A stretch of DNA of 42,759 bases, taken from positions 1 to 42,759 of the forward strand of contig NZ_JACUTS010000011.1 of assembly GCF_014859695.1 (NCBI RefSeq). Direction: 5' to 3'. The notes under the pieces were generated by a model. It saw only the letters and a list, made by a program, of their open reading frames with translations, did not search any database and was not told the DNA's origin. Source of the stretch: Sulfurimonas sp. GTDB lineage: Bacteria; Campylobacterota; Campylobacteria; Campylobacterales; Sulfurimonadaceae. The position numbers and the translations under genes are program-made. Positions 37,523 to 42,759 of this stretch are shown here, piece by piece. Position 1 is the first letter of the stretch. Each line of letters begins with the position of its first letter.

Positions 37523-39254
37523 ACCTAACATCCACCTTCACACCCAAAAGCTTCTCACTATCATCTTCATCAGTTAGAGTCAAAATCGTATTTTGCTCTA
37601 TGATCTCTTTGTACTCTTGCTCTGTTAGTATCGATTTAACTTCGTTGAGTTGGTTTTGATTTACTGTAGCGATGTATTGGAAATCTGTACCATTAAAGAG
37701 TTCATTTACTACTTTAAATATCTCCGCTTTGTGTTTTTCGTCTATGCCGTCAAAAAGTCTGCTATCATGAAAGCTAAACTTTACATTGTGTCCGTGCCCT
37801 TTAAATAGCATCGTCATGTCATAGCAAAATATTTTTACATTGTTGATACCATCTGAATTATCGGACTCTATTTTTGCTTCTATGGCGTAGCGTTGTTGGT
37901 TTTCTCCCTCATTGTTATACACGGTAATACCCGATGCATTGTTAGGGTAAAATCGTTTTGCCAACTTTCTAAAAAATTCTTGCTTCTCTTTTATGACAGG
38001 TTTTATCTCTTCAAGATATTCTTCCGTTTTTTGTGCGTATTTTATGAAGCTCTCTTTAATCTCTAAAGATTTTTTATGGTAGTTTCCTATAAGCTCTTCA
38101 TAGTTTTGAAGTTTCTCTTTTTGAGCTTCTAAGTCTTTAAGGCGGTCACTCACTTTTATGACTACATCAAGTGCTTGATGTGCTCCTAAGTATTTCATCT
38201 TATTATCTAGCTCTTTTTTAAGCTCTACCTCTTTTTCAAGGTTCTCTTCTAGTCTTTTTGAGATGAGTTGTTTTTGTTCTGAGAGCTTTTGGATTCTATT
38301 ACTTGTGAGTTTTGCATAAAACGATTCAAGGTCATGAAGTGTTTTAGAAACATTTTCAGGAAAAACTACCTTTACCTCTTCATAGACTTTCTCTATAGAG
38401 TCTCTTCCAAGGTCAGGTGAAGTTTTTAAGCTTTTGGTGATGTTTTCTATCTGATTGCCTAAAAGCACTATTTCGTTGTGTTTTTTTGCAAGCTCTTTTT
38501 CGATGGTATCCGCTTCTATTTTGACATCGTAGTAGTCTTCTGCCACTTCATATTTTTCTCTGCTCTCTCGAAGCTTTTCTATCTCATCTTCTAAGTCAAT
38601 GATTTTTAAATTGACATCTTTGTCTTGAGTAAAAAACTCTTTTAGCAAGTCATCATTTTTAATATTTTTTTCAAGCTCTTCAACTCTCTCTTGTTCTTTT
38701 CTGAGTTTATATTTTTCTTGTACGAGATTTGTATCTAATCCCATCAAAAATGAATTTACTATAAGCTTTTGATAGTCTGTAAAAAAGTTTGATGGGTTGT
38801 CAGCATCTACATATGATTTTTTAAGAGGTCTTATAAAAAATGGTAGAGTATTTCTAAAAGTCAGATTTTGTATATCTGCTGGAAAACTAAATACCATCTG
38901 TCTTATTTTTTCATAAAAATTATCTACCGTCATAGGATCTTCATCATCGAAGCATATCTTTGTTGGTTCACTCATTTTTCGTGAGATTACATGCTGTGTG
39001 CCATCTATCTCAACGGTCAAATAAAATACCCAGTCAGGCAGTTTCTCTATAAACGAAGTGTAATGATCTTTTTTTGCTCCCAAACAAAAATGGATAAGTA
39101 AAACAATCAGTGATTTACCTACACCGTTATATGTTTTACTATTATCACTTGACTCTGGATTTTTTTGTTTAGCTATTACAAAACTAAGTCCAGATTTGTT
39201 AAATGTTACGGTTTTAAAGCTTTCTTTGTTTGCCGACAGCTCAATGAGTTTCAT
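37515..39254 (-). CDS. DUF2326 (Rad50/SMC-like) ABC ATPase of an ABC-three-component system
   Basis: A 579-residue coiled-coil ABC ATPase. Walker A is NGVGKS (43-48) early in the protein, long coiled coils occupy about 185-430, and the DUF2326-type C-terminal half carries the Walker B-like FSFHDSRLFDGID. This is the architecture of the SMC-like ATPases of ABC-3C systems, which are predicted to detect foreign DNA or replication structures and trigger the effector. It overlaps the middle component gene by 14 bases and starts MKLIELSANKESF. The aspartate and serine after the Walker B strand replace the usual DE, as is common in DUF2326 proteins. Confidence 0.88.
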   Translation of the reverse strand: MKLIELSANKESFKTVTFNKSGLSFVIAKQKNPESSDNSKTYNGVGKSLIVLLIHFCLGAKKDHYTSFIEKLPDWVFYLTVEIDGTQHVISRKMSEPTKICFDDEDPMTVDNFYEKIRQMVFSFPADIQNLTFRNTLPFFIRPLKKSYVDADNPSNFFTDYQKLIVNSFLMGLDTNLVQEKYKLRKEQERVEELEKNIKNDDLLKEFFTQDKDVNLKIIDLEDEIEKLRESREKYEVAEDYYDVKIEADTIEKELAKKHNEIVLLGNQIENITKSLKTSPDLGRDSIEKVYEEVKVVFPENVSKTLHDLESFYAKLTSNRIQKLSEQKQLISKRLEENLEKEVELKKELDNKMKYLGAHQALDVVIKVSDRLKDLEAQKEKLQNYEELIGNYHKKSLEIKESFIKYAQKTEEYLEEIKPVIKEKQEFFRKLAKRFYPNNASGITVYNNEGENQQRYAIEAKIESDNSDGINNVKIFCYDMTMLFKGHGHNVKFSFHDSRLFDGIDEKHKAEIFKVVNELFNGTDFQYIATVNQNQLNEVKSILTEQEYKEIIEQNTILTLTDEDDSEKLLGVKVDVRYE

Positions 39255-39489
39255 TTTTCACCACCTTCGCATTTTCTTCTTTGACAGCATCTATAGAGTA
39301 TAAAAATAAAATGGTCATAATCAAGTTATCAAAACTGTGTTTTGCAAAATAAAACTCGTTTTGTAGGTCTTGCTGATATTTCTGCCATAGTTCATCTACA
39401 CTTTTCGGTTCACTTAGATTTTGAAGTATATAACTACCGAACCCTAAAAGTGATTCTGAGAAGTTAATGTGCTTTGCAGGCATTATCAT
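39241..39489 (-). CDS. ABC-3C middle component, MC6-like
   Basis: An 82-residue protein that begins MIMPAKHINFSESLLGFGSY, the signature opening of the MC6 family of ABC-3C middle components (PxKHixxxxSLLGxG). A short wHTH-like helix bundle follows. Middle components bridge the ATPase and effector; no catalytic motif is present or expected. Its ATG overlaps the effector stop by four bases and its end overlaps the ATPase start by 14. Confidence 0.85.
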   Translation of the reverse strand: MIMPAKHINFSESLLGFGSYILQNLSEPKSVDELWQKYQQDLQNEFYFAKHSFDNLIMTILFLYSIDAVKEENAKVVKNETH

Positions 39490-40382
39490 TGCACAGGCTC
39501 CTCAAAAATATCGCATGTTTCAAAATACATCGACATAATCACTATAGATGAAGCTTGATACTCTGCACTGCTTCGTGGTGAGATTTCATTTACAAGTTCC
39601 CAAAAAAGTTCACTTCCACCGTAGGATTTCGCAAGTTCTTTATACATGGCATTGATTTTATTTTGAAGTTCTTGGGCGGCAAAGTCACTATTGTTTTTGA
39701 GATACTCACTTAAAGTTCCAAGCTGAAAGTAGCCGTTTGTAAGTCTTACACTTTCATTGATAGTCAAATTATTAAACTTTATTTTTTCGTCCCAATCAGG
39801 AGCTACAATTTTTTCGGCTCCATTGTTTAACGACTTCCCTTTTAGGTGTTCTAATATCTCATTTAAAATGTCATAATCCAATGATGTTAAATTTGCAGGA
39901 TCTGGAATATGTCCTGCAATAGCCATAATCTGATCATCATCAAGACTATAAAGCATATTTTCCAAGTCTTTCGCTACGATAAACTTGCATCCTTTGAGAC
40001 TATTTGATTGCTTTATTGTTTCGAGTAGCTGGAGAGCATCAGGATTTACACCTTGATATTTGTCATTCAATACATAGTAAAATTCTTGTATATTTCCCCA
40101 ATGGCTTTGTAATCCATTAAAATCAGTTTGTATTTTTTTTATAATTTCATGATACGATTTTTTTACATCCTCAGGTGCATGGACTTGAAAATATATCCCT
40201 TTGCTTAAAACACAACCGTCATTTTTTCTATCACCAATATTCCCCCAAGGCTTTACCTGTGTGAATTCAGGCTCTTTATAGTTCATAATGGCACTAAACA
40301 TATCTTCAAACTTTTGCCCATCTGCTTCATGGATTTTATTTTTAAAAAGTATTCTTGAAATATGCTTTTCGTCTCGTGTCAT
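39486..40382 (-). CDS. ABC-3C effector with unusual REase-like N-terminal domain
   Basis: A 298-residue protein. I start it at ATG 40380-40382, which has AGAGG five bases upstream; the ATG six codons earlier has none. The N-terminal domain shows E26 (QKFEDMFSAIM), D51 and D55 (GNIGDRKNDG) and the strand YFQVHAPE (64-71), matching the restriction-endonuclease-like effectors of ABC-3C systems, where Q-x-H/Y-A-P-E stands in for the classical E-x-K. The C-terminal part (about 110-298) looks helical and probably binds the middle component. It is the first gene of the ABC-3C unit. Whether it cuts DNA or only binds is open, since the catalytic lysine is absent. Confidence 0.85.
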   Translation of the reverse strand: MTRDEKHISRILFKNKIHEADGQKFEDMFSAIMNYKEPEFTQVKPWGNIGDRKNDGCVLSKGIYFQVHAPEDVKKSYHEIIKKIQTDFNGLQSHWGNIQEFYYVLNDKYQGVNPDALQLLETIKQSNSLKGCKFIVAKDLENMLYSLDDDQIMAIAGHIPDPANLTSLDYDILNEILEHLKGKSLNNGAEKIVAPDWDEKIKFNNLTINESVRLTNGYFQLGTLSEYLKNNSDFAAQELQNKINAMYKELAKSYGGSELFWELVNEISPRSSAEYQASSIVIMSMYFETCDIFEEPVQ

Positions 40383-40415
40383 TGTGTCCTCTTTATGCAT
40401 TTTATTTTATCAAAA

Positions 40416-40421
40416 ATTATA
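40416..40421 (-). promoter_or_regulatory. Candidate -10 box of the ABC-3C operon
   Basis: A perfect TATAAT on the minus strand, 34 bases before the effector ATG, with a second one at 40441-40446. The surrounding 80 bases are almost pure A/T. No canonical -35 box is seen. Because no other obvious promoter region occurs until 28.5 kb, this could drive the whole run down to res. Confidence 0.5.
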
Positions 40422-40479
40422 TTCTAAAAAGCTTTTGTCTATTATATTCATTAATATTTAATAACGCTAATAAATAATT

Positions 40480-40704
40480 TTAAAACCCTTGCCTCTTCAA
40501 CTCTTTCGCAAACTCACTAAGCCCTTGCTCTATTTTTTCCATAGCAGTGATGTTACTCACTGGAACTAACTGAACCATACCGTTTACAAAGTTGGTTTTG
40601 AAAATTTGTTCTGTCTCTTTGTGGATAACCATATCATCATAATCTTTGTGAAAATCATAGTTTTTTGTAAACTCTTCTTGCATTACGGTTTTAACTTGTT
40701 CCAT
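40480..40704 (-). CDS. 74-aa protein following AbiEii, unknown
   Basis: A short, mainly helical, charged protein without membrane segments (VIHKETEQIFKTNFVNGM, then EFAKELKRQGF at the end). It starts 17 bases after abiEii ends and has GGAG eight bases before its ATG, so it is likely expressed with the AbiE pair. No family is recognised. It may be a third component of the toxin-antitoxin unit or an independent small regulator. Confidence 0.65.
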   Translation of the reverse strand: MEQVKTVMQEEFTKNYDFHKDYDDMVIHKETEQIFKTNFVNGMVQLVPVSNITAMEKIEQGLSEFAKELKRQGF

Positions 40705-40721
40705 TGCTACTTCTCCTTATT

Positions 40722-41642
40722 TTAGATTTTTAGTGTATCTTTTAGCTTCTGTAAAACTTCAACTTTTTTGGCTTTTGGCATTTTCTCAAGGTTGAGCATT
40801 TTCCACTTTACAGATGGAAGTTCTTTTATGTTCTCAAAAGGAAGCAAACTCCAGTCAGGATTACCCTCTTTAAAGCCTATCAAAAAATCACGATGATTTT
40901 GAGTAAGTTTAGAATGAATTGTGCTAACAAGCTCTACTCTAGTTTCTTCTAAAACTTCCAATGGCATTGGAACTATGGGCATCCCGACAAACTGTTGGGC
41001 GTAAATTCTTTTGATGTCTATCAAGTTTGGTTGCAGTAGTTTTGATATAGGTTGATTACTGCTTATCAAGTACACTATAAAAACATCCATAAGAGTATCG
41101 CTTATACCCTCATTGTCAAGCAGTCCTCGTACATCAAAAAAATCTCTAGGGTGTTGTCTATCAAGTGCTGCACACAATTTTCCAGCATACAGATCGTCCA
41201 AGTGAACTACGCTAGTCTCTGCAAAACCAAATTCCTCTTCCACCCTTGCCGATACACTTAGCACACTCGGTTCTCTCACTGTTCCTCTGATCACTGGTGA
41301 AGCTTCTATTTTGATGCGAACACTGTTTTTTTCAATTTGAAGTTTAGAGAGTATTCCATCTCCTTGTTGATCTAGTCTATATACTTTTACACCTCGCATT
41401 GAAGACTCTATAGAACGAGCAATTCTTTCAAACGACTCGGCAATATTTTGAAGGCTGGTTTGTCGATCTTCTACTGGAAGATACATAAGATCTATATCTA
41501 CGGAGAGTCGTGGCATATCTCTTACAAACATATTGATAGCCGTACCGCCTTTGAGAGCAAAGCACTCCTCTTTTGAAACAAAAGGCAATACTTCCAAAAG
41601 TAGCTGCACTTGTTTATAATAAATAGAATTTTTATCTAGCAT
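40722..41642 (-). CDS. abiEii: AbiEii/AbiGii-type nucleotidyltransferase toxin
   Basis: A 306-residue nucleotidyltransferase. The signature ALKGGTAINMFVRDMPRLSV (29-48) and the metal site D49-x-D51 are intact, followed by HLDDLYAGKLCAALDRQHPR (about 147-166) and DFFDVRGL, as in AbiEii (DUF1814). AbiEii toxins stop growth after phage infection; related toxins add nucleotides to tRNA. It overlaps abiEi by eleven bases, the usual antitoxin-first arrangement of this type IV system. Confidence 0.9.
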   Translation of the reverse strand: MLDKNSIYYKQVQLLLEVLPFVSKEECFALKGGTAINMFVRDMPRLSVDIDLMYLPVEDRQTSLQNIAESFERIARSIESSMRGVKVYRLDQQGDGILSKLQIEKNSVRIKIEASPVIRGTVREPSVLSVSARVEEEFGFAETSVVHLDDLYAGKLCAALDRQHPRDFFDVRGLLDNEGISDTLMDVFIVYLISSNQPISKLLQPNLIDIKRIYAQQFVGMPIVPMPLEVLEETRVELVSTIHSKLTQNHRDFLIGFKEGNPDWSLLPFENIKELPSVKWKMLNLEKMPKAKKVEVLQKLKDTLKI

Positions 41643-42402
41643 GGTACTCCTTTGGTACTGTTATTAAAAACTCGTTGTCAAAGACACCGTTTTTTACTAT
41701 TTGCATTCTGCCAGTTCCCAGTTTTAAACCCTCTTTTTTTATATGCTTTGCCCAAGGGTGGTTAAAGTAGCTTGTCAAAAAAAGAAAAAGGCGTTTGACT
41801 TTTATATTTTCACACATAGTTAAAAGTTCATTGACTAAAGATGGTCGAAGAGTTGTTAATCCCTCAAATATCTCTGCTGCAAACTCAAAGCTAAGTCCAT
41901 CGGGTTTTACTTGATAAAGAAGCTCCATGATAGCTCTCTCAGGAGATGAGACTACCATTTCCCAATCTTTTATATTTGATGGTATGCTTTTCAGACCTAT
42001 TGTCTTAAAATAGGGCTTTTTCATCACATAAAACTCTTGTTCAAGTTTTATATTTTTAAACCATGCTGGAAGTTTTTGAGTGCCGTACAGATATATTGTT
42101 TGTGAGTTGTTCAATGGAAGATAATGAGCATAACCTTGAAGATTAAGAGATGTTACACCACCTATGTGAAATGGCTGATTGCTAAGTTTTTGCAGTCCTA
42201 AAACAGCTCCCTGCCAAGATGGCTTCGCATCGCCTCTTATGTATGAGCCTCTTGAAGTTTTTTTGAGCCAACCGCTTTTAGTGTACTGATAAAGTAGCTG
42301 CATAGAATAGCCCTGCTCTGCAAGCCAAGAAGCTGGAGCAACTACCCCCTCTGGTAACATTTGATATAGTTGTTTTATTTTTATATCATTTTGTAAATTC
42401 AT
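41632..42402 (-). CDS. abiEi: AbiEi-type antitoxin/transcriptional repressor
   Basis: A 256-residue protein with an N-terminal winged helix (residues about 8-60, QLYQMLPEGVVAPASWLAEQ to SRGSYIRGDAK) and a C-terminal AbiEi antitoxin domain (GGVTSLNLQGYAHYL, then VSSPERAIMELLYQV). AbiEi represses its own operon by binding inverted repeats and counteracts AbiEii. The ribosome site before the ATG is weak. The region just upstream (42403-42507) is AT-rich, with no clear inverted repeat recognised by eye. Confidence 0.88.
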   Translation of the reverse strand: MNLQNDIKIKQLYQMLPEGVVAPASWLAEQGYSMQLLYQYTKSGWLKKTSRGSYIRGDAKPSWQGAVLGLQKLSNQPFHIGGVTSLNLQGYAHYLPLNNSQTIYLYGTQKLPAWFKNIKLEQEFYVMKKPYFKTIGLKSIPSNIKDWEMVVSSPERAIMELLYQVKPDGLSFEFAAEIFEGLTTLRPSLVNELLTMCENIKVKRLFLFLTSYFNHPWAKHIKKEGLKLGTGRMQIVKNGVFDNEFLITVPKEYHAR

Positions 42403-42507
42403 AATTTATATTTTAGCTATTTTTTAAAACAAAAGCAAGAAGTTTGTTTTCAATTTATATCTTTTTATAAAATATTAGTTTATAAAAGTAGGTATTTTGG
42501 AAACAAA

Positions 42508-42660
42508 CTAAAAAAACTCTCTCAAAGAGTCTCTAAATGGTTTGTAGTATGTTGCAAGTAGTGCAACAACAATCATCATCAAAATAACAAACGACGCATT
42601 CTGCTCACCACGAACTAAAGCAAAAATAAATAGTGCGATTAAAAGTAGTAAAAATGGCAT
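42508..42660 (-). CDS. 50-residue membrane peptide
   Basis: A short ORF of two hydrophobic helices joined by a polar turn (MPFLLLLIALFIFALVRGEQ, then a second span and a YKPFRDSLREFF tail). Its ATG is preceded by AGGA seven bases upstream, and it lies in the gap to the right of AbiEi. No family is recognised. The sign of selection is the ribosome site and a hydrophobic pattern without stops. Confidence 0.55.
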   Translation of the reverse strand: MPFLLLLIALFIFALVRGEQNASFVILMMIVVALLATYYKPFRDSLREFF

Positions 42661-42710
42661 ATAAGTTTCCTGAACGAAGCAATTTAATACTTCTATTTTA
42701 CTATCTGACC

Positions 42711-42758
42711 TTACGCACCTTTTAATTTCTGCAATTCTGAATAAGTGATTTGGTTAGC
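42711..42758 (-). CDS. Possible C-terminal end of an upstream minus-strand gene
   Basis: The last 48 bases read as an open frame ending SELQKLKGA then TAA, 50 bases before the 50-aa peptide. The stretch is too short to recognise a family; it is listed because spacing and strand suit an upstream operon gene running out of the window. Confidence 0.35.
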   Translation of the reverse strand, partial: ANQITYSELQKLKGA

Positions 42759-42759
42759 C

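Noticed and set aside
27506-42759. Second copy of the tRNA-Ser 3' end as an attachment repeat
   Set aside because: Reading to the window end I found no repeat of the T-arm and acceptor end, so no attachment site pair can be claimed.

Overview
The window is AT-rich, densely coded bacterial DNA that fits a Campylobacterota (epsilonproteobacterial) chromosome, most likely Sulfurimonas or a close relative. The grounds are a ccoNOQP cluster followed directly by a DUF4006 gene, a DUF507 protein next to carA, a stand-alone HisZ-like protein beside purA, a FliJ/MotE-like flagellar pair, and the style of small genes with frequent 1-20 base overlaps. This assignment is inferred from gene content; no rRNA gene is present.

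Layout. (1) 1-3.8 kb: the start of a VF530/DUF2132 gene at the left edge, then a three-gene minus-strand unit (P-loop ATPase, FRG-domain protein, pentapeptide-repeat membrane protein). The last two genes are strikingly AT-rich, and the unit looks like an accessory conflict or stress module. (2) 4.0-27 kb: mostly backbone. It holds an AddB-like nuclease, the cbb3 oxidase cluster (ccoN-O-Q-P, DUF4006, a 29-residue membrane peptide, a TPM-like membrane protein and a FixH-like protein), DUF507 and carA, a GGDEF-EAL signalling protein, the flagellar pair, purA, hisZ-like, a class V aminotransferase, uppP, rdgB, an MFS transporter, thrS-infC and ilvD. (3) 27.08-27.51 kb: four plus-strand tRNA genes (Gly-GCC, Leu-UAA, Cys-GCA, Ser-UGA) behind a good sigma-70 promoter. 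(4) 27.5-42.4 kb: a defence island beginning directly after tRNA-Ser. After about 500 bases with no recognised gene comes a small DNA-binding protein, then a long minus-strand run. In transcription order the run is AbiEi/AbiEii with a 74-aa follower, an ABC-three-component (ABC-3C) system (nuclease-like effector, MC6-type middle component, DUF2326 ABC ATPase), a 39-aa bridging ORF, a 1130-aa protein with a C-terminal PD-(D/E)XK-like motif, and a type III restriction-modification system (mod, res) whose two genes are separated by a MntA/HepT toxin-antitoxin pair. (5) 42.5-42.76 kb: a 50-aa membrane peptide and the probable end of another gene.

How it fits together. From 40.4 to 28.6 kb the eight minus-strand genes from the ABC-3C effector to res, plus the bridging ORF, are separated by at most 16 bases and mostly overlap, so they can be read as one transcript. 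The most unusual points are the 1130-aa protein apparently coupled to the ABC-3C ATPase, and the toxin-antitoxin pair embedded between mod and res. No integrase, transposase, CRISPR array or second tRNA-Ser end was found in the window, so the island's far boundary cannot be fixed here.
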